Assembly: GCA_045652125.1 (NCBI GenBank)
Contig: JAZRTT010000001.1
Coordinates: 1 to 32,012, forward strand
DNA: 32,012 nt
Direction: 5' to 3'
Origin: Avoscillospira sp045652125
Lineage (GTDB): Bacteria; Bacillota; Clostridia; Oscillospirales; Oscillospiraceae
In this document: in pieces, positions 22,791 to 29,797 of the stretch
Layout: every line of letters begins with the position of its first letter
Numbering within the stretch: position 1 is the first letter of the stretch
Notes under the pieces: model-generated
Told to the model about the DNA's origin: nothing
What the model saw: the letters and a program-made list of their open reading frames with translations, nothing else
Database searches by the model: none
Made by a program: the position numbers and the translations under genes

Positions 22791-24650
22791 TTATACTTCT
22801 GTGTCCAAAGGCAGCCATGCGGCCATGGTGGAATCGTAACCCCATGTCTTGCCGGCAGAGGCATAGTCCACCACGGTGGCGAACCGATCATACGTCATGA
22901 TGATTTTTTCCTCCACCTGTGTGGGGAACTGGGCGATGAAGGAAGGTGCTGTCTCCACAAAGCCGTCTGCGTCCAGTATCGCGGACATGGGAAACTCAAT
23001 ATCTTCGCCAAGTCTGCCGTCGCGGGCCATGACCAGAGGCCCTCTGGTGAAAGAGACAAAGTTGTTCTGCTCTGTCATGCGGAGCCGCAGATCCAGGGTC
23101 AGAACGACCGTATCACCGGTCTTCCACAGGCGCTCCAACGGGAGATAGCCTGCTTCTGTTACCACAACGGCTTCACCGTTGACGGTCAATTCGGTCTTTT
23201 TGCTCCATGCGGGGATCCGCAGGGACAGGGTAAAGGTCTCCTCCTGCTCCATGTCCACCTTGATGGTGATCTTGCCCTTAACGGGATAACCGCCGGAGAC
23301 GGTCAGGGAAACGGGGTTTCCGCTGGGCAGGCCGGTGCGGATGGTGCCGTCATTGTAGAAAGACAGGACAACGCCCTTTTCGTTGAGCATACAGGCAGCA
23401 CGGGGAAACATACCCAAGCCGCAGGCACCGATGGCAGCACAGCAGCCGTAGGAATTGCGGGGGGTGGACGGATTGTTGTCAGCCATAATTTTGAAGCCGC
23501 CGGTGGAACGGCCGCGCTTACCGGCCCGCAAGGGGCTGTAGCTGTCAAAGGGGAAGCCGTTGTTCACTTTGACCCCTTCTGTGTTTACGGCCCCGAAGAG
23601 AGCATTGTAAATGGCCGTTTCCATGGTATCGGCAAGAGAAGCGTCACCATTGAGGCACAGGACCTGCAGGCAGAGCTTCATCCACGTGACGGTGACGCAG
23701 GTCTCCTGACAGAACAGGGAGATGGCCGGATTGGTCTGCTCCACCACCGAGTGATTGAAGCTTTCACCCCAGCAGCCGGCGCTGCCAATCACAGTAACTT
23801 CGGATTCCTTAACCTTGTAGACAAAATTTTCAACGGCCTTGCGGTATTTTTCTTCTCCGGTGGCCCGGTAGAATTCCAGCAGGCCTTCATAGAAAGACAT
23901 CATCTCATAGGCTTTGGTCACAGGGTACTGATAGGGGTAGAGCTTGTTTTCATAGGCCAGCTCCACCAGATTTCCGCCCTTCATGCCGCCGGTCTCCACA
24001 ATGTACCGGGCGAAATCCAAATATTTGGGTTCTTTTGTGATATTGTACAGGCGAACCACAGGCTCCAGAATAGAGCAGCTATTCACGTTGCCCCAAATAT
24101 TGCTGGTCTCGGTAATGGCGATCTGACCGGGACCGTCGCCGACTTTTTCCACCAGATAATCTGTTTGGCGGCACAGCGCCCTGACAATACGGGCTTCCAG
24201 CTCTTCATCTGTGCAGATCTCCAGATAATACTCCAGACCCAGCATGGCATATTTTCTGCCCCACATATCCCAGCCGTTGAATTCCCTGGCGACTTCATAG
24301 GTGGAGATGCGGCCCAGTTCATCCTGTGTGGCCAGCAGCCGTTCCACAGCATCGGTGAGGATCCGGTGCAGCTCTTCATCCCGGGTATAAAGCCAGACAA
24401 AGCAGGCTCCGCGCATCAGTTTGCCGAAGAACTCGCCCCGCCAGCCGTTGTCGGGAGAATCGGAGGGGAAACTGAACTGCCTCACAACCGTACGCCACAG
24501 ATGCACATCCTTCAGCTGGATCCGCTCTACAAAGCGGATCAGATCATCGGCATTTCCGGTCCAGTTGTAGTTGGCATCGAAGTCTACAAACAGGCGGTCG
24601 GTTTTCAGTCTGGGAAAATTGGCATCATTTTCTTTGTAAATCGTACGCAT
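22791..24650 (-). CDS. GH127-type beta-L-arabinofuranosidase-like glycosidase
   Basis: A 619-residue cytoplasmic enzyme, no signal peptide. The fold is an (alpha/alpha)6 barrel followed by beta-sandwich (DUF1680/GH127). The active-site set of the characterised Bifidobacterium enzyme is present: GESF (Glu296, acid/base), Gln-Glu316-Thr-Cys318 and Tyr-Gly-Cys403-Cys404, the three Cys and one Glu that bind zinc with one Cys as nucleophile. It probably removes beta-L-arabinofuranose or a related sugar from imported oligosaccharides, but the subfamily is broad, so the substrate is unsure. The RBS GGAGGG lies 6 bases before ATG. It sits alone with its own promoter, with no transporter next to it. 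Confidence 0.87.
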   Translation of the reverse strand: MRTIYKENDANFPRLKTDRLFVDFDANYNWTGNADDLIRFVERIQLKDVHLWRTVVRQFSFPSDSPDNGWRGEFFGKLMRGACFVWLYTRDEELHRILTDAVERLLATQDELGRISTYEVAREFNGWDMWGRKYAMLGLEYYLEICTDEELEARIVRALCRQTDYLVEKVGDGPGQIAITETSNIWGNVNSCSILEPVVRLYNITKEPKYLDFARYIVETGGMKGGNLVELAYENKLYPYQYPVTKAYEMMSFYEGLLEFYRATGEEKYRKAVENFVYKVKESEVTVIGSAGCWGESFNHSVVEQTNPAISLFCQETCVTVTWMKLCLQVLCLNGDASLADTMETAIYNALFGAVNTEGVKVNNGFPFDSYSPLRAGKRGRSTGGFKIMADNNPSTPRNSYGCCAAIGACGLGMFPRAACMLNEKGVVLSFYNDGTIRTGLPSGNPVSLTVSGGYPVKGKITIKVDMEQEETFTLSLRIPAWSKKTELTVNGEAVVVTEAGYLPLERLWKTGDTVVLTLDLRLRMTEQNNFVSFTRGPLVMARDGRLGEDIEFPMSAILDADGFVETAPSFIAQFPTQVEEKIIMTYDRFATVVDYASAGKTWGYDSTMAAWLPLDTEV

Positions 24651-24685
24651 AGCGATCCCTCCGCTTTCTTTTGTGCTTTGGGCTC

Positions 24686-24714
24686 ATTCTACCACATTCT
24701 CCCCCTGAGTACAA
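24686..24714 (-). promoter_or_regulatory. Promoter of the glycosidase gene
   Basis: On the minus strand TTGTAC (24714-24709), exactly 17 bases, then TAGAAT (24691-24686), 36 bases before the ATG. It fits sigma-A spacing well. It lies directly after the stop codon of the upstream spoIIP gene. Confidence 0.7.
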
Positions 24715-24720
24715 GAGGGA

Positions 24721-25773
24721 TTATGCCCCCAACGTGCCCCCGTTTGCCTCCATGATCCGGAGCATTTGGGCAATTCCTTCCCCCAGCAATTTTGCCGAAT
24801 TTATGGCCTGGGGCAGGGTGTTTCCATGGGTGCCGATCTCCACCAAAAGCGAGCCGGGGGCAGCATGCTGATTAAACCGCTCCGTCCGCAGATCCATACT
24901 GCGGCACAACCCCGGATGTGCCCCTTCCAGTACCGACTGGAGTTTCAGGGCATTGGAAAGATTCTCCTGCCAGTTGGGGTGAGAAAGACCGCCCTGATCG
25001 GTGCCTACCACCAGCATCAGTCTGGCACAGCTTTCTCCGTCCGCCTGTGCAGACAAGGCCACGGCGTTTCCTTTGTCGTCCTGTGCCGCGTCCCGGTGAA
25101 CGTCAATGATCATCTGTAAGTTGGGGTAGCGGGTTTGCCAAAGCTGAATCTTCTGCAGCGTTGTCCAATAGGCATCGTTGAACGATGGGTAATCATTGAT
25201 GGACTTGTCATGAATGACGGAAAATCCGGCTTCTGTGAGGGTCTGTGCCAAAACAGCCCCCACCCGGACAACGGATTTTTCCGAATCCATCGTGCGATAG
25301 GCGGTGGTAGGGCGGTATTCCAGACCTGTTGTGGGGGTATAGGCCTCGGAGCCGTGGGTATGGACAATGAGGATATGGGGTCCGGGGCCGGAAAAGTCCA
25401 TTTGAGTAGGACGGGACAGGAGAGACGCCTTATCATAGGAATAAGTACAAGCTCCGGTAACGGAAAGACGGTCTGCAGGTGTCGTGGGCTGTTTCGGTTC
25501 CGGTTCCTCTGAAAGAACCGGCTGCGGCAGCGGCTGCGGGGAGACAGGCGGCTCGATTTCCAATACAAAAAGCCGTTCCGGTTCCGGTTCCGGAGCGGTG
25601 ACAGCCTGTCCCGTCTCCCAAAACAACATCCACCGGGCAAAGTCCCGGTTTTTTGCCGCATTGGTGAGAAATGCGGCGGCTTTGGCATCCAGTCCCAGCA
25701 GCATACACAGCCGCAGGCATACGGATATGGCAAGCATCGCCGCACCGTAACGGCGGCTTTTTTCCCGGTACAT
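24721..25773 (-). CDS. spoIIP: Stage II sporulation protein P (SpoIIP)
   Basis: About 350 residues. A slightly earlier ATG (25779) is nearly touching the GGGGGG ribosome site, so ATG 25773 (MYREKSRRYG) with a 6-7 base spacing is preferred. An N-terminal membrane helix is followed by a long Pro-Glu linker and the SpoIIP amidase/endopeptidase domain: ILIVHTHGSEAYTP near the middle and the C-terminal RTERFNQHAAPGSLLVEIGTHGN box with the catalytic His and Glu. In Bacillus SpoIIP works with SpoIID and SpoIIM to thin septal peptidoglycan during engulfment of the forespore. It shows the organism is, or descends from, an endospore former. No gpr gene is adjacent, unlike in Bacillus. Confidence 0.93.
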   Translation of the reverse strand: MYREKSRRYGAAMLAISVCLRLCMLLGLDAKAAAFLTNAAKNRDFARWMLFWETGQAVTAPEPEPERLFVLEIEPPVSPQPLPQPVLSEEPEPKQPTTPADRLSVTGACTYSYDKASLLSRPTQMDFSGPGPHILIVHTHGSEAYTPTTGLEYRPTTAYRTMDSEKSVVRVGAVLAQTLTEAGFSVIHDKSINDYPSFNDAYWTTLQKIQLWQTRYPNLQMIIDVHRDAAQDDKGNAVALSAQADGESCARLMLVVGTDQGGLSHPNWQENLSNALKLQSVLEGAHPGLCRSMDLRTERFNQHAAPGSLLVEIGTHGNTLPQAINSAKLLGEGIAQMLRIMEANGGTLGA

Positions 25774-25791
25774 GCTCATCCCCCCTTCTTC

Positions 25792-25820
25792 ACTCTATGG
25801 GTGCAAAGAGATTCATACCA
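25792..25820 (-). promoter_or_regulatory. spoIIP: Possible sigma-E promoter of spoIIP
   Basis: On the minus strand CATAGAGT (25799-25792) fits the sigma-E -10 pattern CATANANT. TGGTATG, 14 bases upstream, is a poorer -35 match. The leader would be very short. Sigma-E control of spoIIP is known in Bacillus. The sequence match alone is weak. Confidence 0.3.
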
Positions 25821-25849
25821 CAACGGGAACAAAAATTTTGTAAAAACCA

Positions 25850-25878
25850 TTGAGTCTAATGGAAAAAAGATGTATAAT
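25850..25878 (+). promoter_or_regulatory. pta: Promoter of pta
   Basis: TTGAGT (25850-25855), 17-base spacer, perfect TATAAT (25873-25878), 48 bases before the ATG. This is a strong vegetative promoter. Confidence 0.8.
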
Positions 25879-25926
25879 TCAAAATAGAAGATTGCGGCCA
25901 GCCGCTAAAATAATGGAGGTAAGACA

Positions 25927-26940
25927 ATGTTTACCAAGCTCATTGATGCTCTGAAAACCAACCGCCGGACCATCGTGTTCACCGAAGGTCCTGATGCCCG
26001 TATTCTGGAAGCCGCCGCCCGTCTGAAGAAGGACGACCTGATGGATGTCATTCTGGTCGGCAATGTGGACGAGGTCAAGGCCAACGCCGCAAAGGGCGGT
26101 TTTGACATCGACGGTCTGGAGATTCTGGACCCTGCCACCTATCCGGAAATGGATGCCATGGTGGAAAAAATGGTGGAGCTCCGCAAGGGCAAAATGTCCG
26201 CCGAGGACTGTGCCGCCGCTCTTTCCAAGGGCAATTACTTCGGCACCATGCTGGTGAAGCTGGGCAAGGCCGACGCTCTGCTGGGCGGTGCCACCTACTC
26301 CACCGCCGATACGGTCCGTCCCGCTCTGCAGCTCATTAAGACCAAACCCGGTGCCAATCTGGTCAGCTCCTGCTTCATTATGACCCGCGAAAGCGGCGAC
26401 CCCGCTTTGCAGAAGATCTGCATGGCTGACTGCGCCATCAACCTCAGCTATGAGGACACGCTGGACAAGGAAGGCAACGTGAAGGTCTCCGGCGCCCAGA
26501 AGCTGGCAGAAGTGGCCGTAGAATCCGCCCGTACCGCTTCCTTCTTCGGCATTGACCCCAAGGTTGCCATGCTGAGCTTCTCCACCAAGGGTTCCGGCAA
26601 GGGCGGTACCGTTGCCCTGTCCGCCGAGGCTACCAAGATCGCTCAGGAACTGGCTCCCGAGTTTGCCATCGACGGCGAGATGCAGTTTGACGCTGCCGTT
26701 TCTCCCACCGTCGGTCAGCTGAAGTTCCCCGGCTCCAAGGTGGCCGGCTACGCCAATACCTTTGTGTTCCCTCTCATTGAAGCCGGCAATATCGGCTACA
26801 AGATCGCCCAGCGTCTGGGCGGCTATGATGCCTACGGCCCCATTCTGCAGGGTCTGAACGCTCCTATCAACGACCTGTCCCGCGGCTGCAACGCCGACGA
26901 GGTCTACACCATGGCCATCATCACTGCCGGCATGGCATAA
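25927..26940 (+). CDS. pta: Phosphate acetyltransferase
   Basis: A 337-residue cytoplasmic enzyme of normal family length. It interconverts acetyl-CoA plus phosphate with acetyl phosphate plus CoA, the first step of acetate formation with ATP yield. The PTA_PTB fold is clear throughout: IVFTEGPDARILEAAARL, GGATYSTADTVRPALQLIK, the substrate-loop region SCFIMTRE and the C-terminal GYANTFVFPLIEAGNIGYKIAQRLGG. Start ATG follows GGAGGT by 6 bases. It stands alone between its promoter and a terminator. Acetate kinase is not in this window. The gene uses C-ending codons more strongly than its neighbours, fitting high expression. Confidence 0.95.
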   Translation: MFTKLIDALKTNRRTIVFTEGPDARILEAAARLKKDDLMDVILVGNVDEVKANAAKGGFDIDGLEILDPATYPEMDAMVEKMVELRKGKMSAEDCAAALSKGNYFGTMLVKLGKADALLGGATYSTADTVRPALQLIKTKPGANLVSSCFIMTRESGDPALQKICMADCAINLSYEDTLDKEGNVKVSGAQKLAEVAVESARTASFFGIDPKVAMLSFSTKGSGKGGTVALSAEATKIAQELAPEFAIDGEMQFDAAVSPTVGQLKFPGSKVAGYANTFVFPLIEAGNIGYKIAQRLGGYDAYGPILQGLNAPINDLSRGCNADEVYTMAIITAGMA

Positions 26941-26950
26941 GAAAACAGCA

Positions 26951-26976
26951 AAAGCCGCCTTCGGGCGGCTTTTTTT
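26951..26976 (+). terminator. Rho-independent terminator of pta
   Basis: AAAGCCGCC, TTCG tetraloop, GGCGGCTTT and a T run. A textbook strong terminator starting 11 bases after the stop. Confidence 0.95.
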
Positions 26977-26978
26977 AA

Positions 26979-27007
26979 TTGACAATTGACAATTGACAAT
27001 GGATAAT
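26979..27007 (+). promoter_or_regulatory. Promoter built from TTGACAA heptamer repeats
   Basis: Three tandem TTGACAA heptamers (26979-26999) and a degenerate fourth, TGGATAA, lie between the pta terminator and the exporter gene. The first copy supplies a perfect -35 TTGACA (26979-26984), and GATAAT (27002-27007) lies exactly 17 bases later. It would drive the MATE gene, starting 44 bases further on. Similar TTGACAATTGACAA tracts occur as small intergenic repeats in clostridial genomes (from memory). Confidence 0.65.
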
Positions 27008-27050
27008 GGTGGTGTCGCTTTGCGATGGATCTGAACGTAGGAGCAATCTC

Positions 27051-28466
27051 ATGAAACTATCCAAATATTTAGGCGATAGGCCCTTCTGGCAGGTGACCCT
27101 GCGGTTGGCTGTACCCATCGCCCTGCAAAATCTGCTGACCAACTCCTTCGCTCTGGTGGATACCCTTATGGTGTCCCGGCTGGGCGATGTGGCTCTGTCC
27201 TCTGTGGGCATGGCCGGCCAATGGAACTGGTTTATGAACCTGCTGATTTGGGGTCTTTGCGGCGGCATGAACGTGTTTGTGGCCCAGTACTGGGGCGTCC
27301 GCGACCTCAAGGGTATCCGCCGCACCTTCGGCATGGCGCTGCTGTCCTGCCTGATTCTCAGCGGCGTGTTTCTGACCGTGGCGAAGCTTCGCCCTCAATT
27401 TGTTCTGCAGCTGTTCAACAAAGACCCTGCCGTAGTGGAGACCGGCTGTATGTACCTGACCATTGCCTGCCTGTCCTATCCTGCCGTAGCGCTGACTTTG
27501 GTTATGTCCAATCTTCTGCGGGGTACGGAACGGGTCCTGTTGCCTCTTTCCGTATCTGCCGTGACCACGATCACCAACGCTCTGGTCAATTACTCCCTGA
27601 TTTTCGGCAAGTTCGGTATGCCCCAAATGGGCGTAGCCGGTGCGGCCATAGGCACCTGCGTTTCTGCCTGGCTTGGCCCTGTTCTTCTGCTGCTATTTTC
27701 CATTGGCAGAGGCAGTTTGCTCACCGGTCCTGTAAAGGAACTGTTCTCTTTCCGAGCCGAGCATCTGAAAGCGTTTTTCATCAAGGCCATGCCCGTAGTG
27801 CTCAACGAGGGCATGTGGGCGCTGGGCATCGTTACCCTTAACATGATTTATTCCAACATGGGCTATGAGTACTATGCCGGCATGACTGTGTTCAAAACCA
27901 TTGGCGATTTGGCCTTCTCCTTCTATGCCGGCCTTGGCAGCGCCTGTGTGGTCATGGTAGGCAAGTCCATCGGCAAGGGCAAAATTCAGCGTGGACTGGA
28001 GGACGCTTTACGGTTCACCATTCTCATGCCCATAACCGGTTTGATCGTAGGCGGAGCGACCATTCTCCTGCGCCATCCGCTCATTTCTCTGTTCTCCACC
28101 GGCGACAGTCTCTCTGCTACTGCCCTCAGCACCGCTTTGGCCGTCACCATCTTCTGTTCGGCAGAAATCCCCCTGCGGAATATGTCCTATGTGCAGGTGG
28201 TAGGCGTGTTCCGCTCCGGCGGTGATACCACCATGGGCATGCTGCTGGATCTGGGCAGCATCTGGCTCGTCAGTATCCCTGCGGCGCTGCTGGCCTCGCA
28301 GGTGTTCCACGCCCCGTTCTTCGTGGTGGTCGTAGTGGCCTACCTGTTTGAGGACATCCCAAAAGACATTTTGTGCCTGCTCCATTTCAAGTCCAAAAAA
28401 TGGCTGAAACCCGTCACCTCCGAGGGCAAAGCCGGATTGGAAGAATATAAAAAGACCTCCCTGTAA
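27051..28466 (+). CDS. MATE family multidrug/metabolite exporter
   Basis: A 471-residue, 12-helix membrane protein. ATG 27051 is chosen because TAGGAG lies 8 bases upstream; the frame extends further left but into the promoter. Family landmarks are the N-terminal motif VPIALQNLLTNSFALVDTLMVSRLGD and the paired halves, the second starting near ELFSFRAEHLKAFFIKAMPVVLNEGMWALG. MATE proteins export cationic drugs or metabolites using Na+ or H+ gradients. Here the substrate is unknown. The stop codon is inside the loop of the terminator hairpin. Confidence 0.9.
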   Translation: MKLSKYLGDRPFWQVTLRLAVPIALQNLLTNSFALVDTLMVSRLGDVALSSVGMAGQWNWFMNLLIWGLCGGMNVFVAQYWGVRDLKGIRRTFGMALLSCLILSGVFLTVAKLRPQFVLQLFNKDPAVVETGCMYLTIACLSYPAVALTLVMSNLLRGTERVLLPLSVSAVTTITNALVNYSLIFGKFGMPQMGVAGAAIGTCVSAWLGPVLLLLFSIGRGSLLTGPVKELFSFRAEHLKAFFIKAMPVVLNEGMWALGIVTLNMIYSNMGYEYYAGMTVFKTIGDLAFSFYAGLGSACVVMVGKSIGKGKIQRGLEDALRFTILMPITGLIVGGATILLRHPLISLFSTGDSLSATALSTALAVTIFCSAEIPLRNMSYVQVVGVFRSGGDTTMGMLLDLGSIWLVSIPAALLASQVFHAPFFVVVVVAYLFEDIPKDILCLLHFKSKKWLKPVTSEGKAGLEEYKKTSL

Positions 28467-28482
28467 TGGGAGGTCTTTTTTA
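28451..28482. terminator. Terminator overlapping the MATE stop codon
   Basis: AAAAGACCTCCC (28451-28462), loop TGTAAT containing the TAA stop, GGGAGGTCTTTT (28469-28480), then TT. A- and T-rich flanks make it bidirectional, serving both the MATE gene and the convergent queH gene, which ends at 28480. Confidence 0.9.
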
Positions 28483-29025
28483 CGGGATGATTTTGTTGGC
28501 TTTCAGGTATCGCTCTTCTTCGGAGAATACACAGCCGCAGTATTTCTGCATGTAAAAACCCTGTTCCCGGGCAAACTCCTGGCCCTGCCGGAACATGGGA
28601 CGGAAGTCCTCATAGAAAAATTCTGTGCCGTAGTCCTTTGCGGCCTGCTGCGCCACTTCCATCATCAGCGTGTGGTTCTGATAAGGGCTGATGAACAAGC
28701 TGGAGGTAAAGGCATCAAATCCCAGCTCTTTTGCGGTTTTCGCAGTTTGACGCAGGCGCAGCTCATAACACTTGACACAGCGGTGGGCAATGTCTGCCGC
28801 TACTTCCCTGACAAACGGCCTCAGGCCATAATCATTTTGTTCCACCAGCGGCACACCGATTTGGGAAAGATAGTCCCGGACGGTATTTCTCCGGCTGCGA
28901 TATTCCGTAAAGGGGTGAATATTGGGGTTGTACCAGAATCCGGTGACCGTATGGCCCTGTTCCTGTAACCAGGCGATGGGGCGATTGGCACAAGGCGCGC
29001 AGCAGACATGAAGCAGTATTTTCAT
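28480..29025 (-). CDS. queH: Epoxyqueuosine reductase QueH
   Basis: A 181-residue enzyme. The frame reaches back to 29214, but the conserved N-terminus MKILLHVCCAPC begins at ATG 29025, preceded by GGAGGTG, so this is the start. Key features are the CCAPC motif (Cys 8, 9, 12), Cys-Val-Lys-Cys near residue 85 and a C-terminal KYCGCVFS. These cysteines bind the iron-sulfur cluster used to reduce epoxyqueuosine to queuosine, the last step in making the queuosine base of certain tRNAs. QueH is the non-cobalamin replacement of QueG. It overlaps the upstream CYTH gene as ATGA, so the two are cotranslated. No other queuosine genes are present. Confidence 0.93.
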   Translation of the reverse strand: MKILLHVCCAPCANRPIAWLQEQGHTVTGFWYNPNIHPFTEYRSRRNTVRDYLSQIGVPLVEQNDYGLRPFVREVAADIAHRCVKCYELRLRQTAKTAKELGFDAFTSSLFISPYQNHTLMMEVAQQAAKDYGTEFFYEDFRPMFRQGQEFAREQGFYMQKYCGCVFSEEERYLKANKIIP

Positions 29026-29645
29026 GTCCGCACCTCCGCCAACGCCGCCGCCCGGGCAAATTTGCTTTTCCGTTCCTCCACAAGGCCAAATCGCTTGCAA
29101 AGCTCTTTCCCATACGTCTCCACAGCGGAAAACGCACCGGACTTCAGCTCCAGCTCCACCTCGCAAAAGGCCTGCTCTTTTTCTCCGCCTATGAGAGTGC
29201 CTACATCTCCGCAAAAGGTACAGACCGTCCCGTCAGAGAAAACCAATTCTGCCTCCCGACGGGTGAATTGGGCAGCACACTGCGGAATCAAGGGCTGACC
29301 GGTTAACAGCTCTGTCAGCTCCGCCGGAGCACCTTGTTTCACCAATAGAGGAATGGCCATCTGAATGGTGGGCGCCTCGCACTCCCATTCGTTTCTGTGT
29401 CTGGCTCTTTCCGTGCCGGCAGCCGGTGTTTTTACCGTAGCCACCAACCTTTCGTTCTCCTGCCGCAGCCGCAGGGTCCAGCAGCGTTTTGCCAGCATCC
29501 GGTCCATCGTATCATAATAAATCGTCGCCATATCCAGCAGACGGTATTCTCCCTGCCGCAGCCGAGTCAGCTCTTTGTCAAAAATAATCTGCTCCAGCAG
29601 TTCCGGAGAGGGGACTGCCAGTTTCAATTCCAGTTCTGTTGCCAT
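29022..29645 (-). CDS. CYTH-domain triphosphatase-like protein
   Basis: A 207-residue protein beginning MATELELKL, the ExExK motif that marks the CYTH (triphosphate tunnel metalloenzyme) family. Further tunnel residues appear as TLRLRQEN, LVATVKTP and CEVELELKSG near residues 55-170. The family hydrolyses inorganic triphosphate or related triphosphates with a divalent metal. A good RBS (AAAGGAG) lies 9 bases upstream. It is in an operon with queH, overlapping by 4 bases. A role linked to queuosine is not implied by the family, so the pairing may simply be genomic. Confidence 0.88.
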   Translation of the reverse strand: MATELELKLAVPSPELLEQIIFDKELTRLRQGEYRLLDMATIYYDTMDRMLAKRCWTLRLRQENERLVATVKTPAAGTERARHRNEWECEAPTIQMAIPLLVKQGAPAELTELLTGQPLIPQCAAQFTRREAELVFSDGTVCTFCGDVGTLIGGEKEQAFCEVELELKSGAFSAVETYGKELCKRFGLVEERKSKFARAAALAEVRT

Positions 29646-29683
29646 GGGGCGCTCCTTTCAAAGCGGGGAAGCCATTTTTTCTT

Positions 29684-29712
29684 ATTCTATCCCGAAATAC
29701 AAAAAAGTGCAA
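29684..29712 (-). promoter_or_regulatory. Promoter of the CYTH-queH operon
   Basis: On the minus strand TTGCAC (29712-29707), 17-base T-rich spacer, TAGAAT (29689-29684), 39 bases before the ATG. The -35 is part of a small palindrome AGTGC-AA-GCACT, which could be a binding site. Confidence 0.7.
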
Positions 29713-29797
29713 GCACTCATTTCCCGGTTCATTTCCCGACGAATTTCGCCTCCTTCACGTGCTAGACTTGTCTCAACAACACGAAAGAAGGGTAAAG

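Noticed and set aside
28832..29214. Longer N-terminus for queH and overlapping minus-strand frames
   Set aside because: The extension lies inside the CYTH gene in another frame. The family N-terminus and the ribosome site fix the start at 29025.
29737..29743. Spo0A box before spoIIE
   Set aside because: CGACGAA matches the TGNCGAA pattern at six of seven positions, but no well-placed -10/-35 was found with it. A similar match occurs downstream of spoIIE, so chance is likely.
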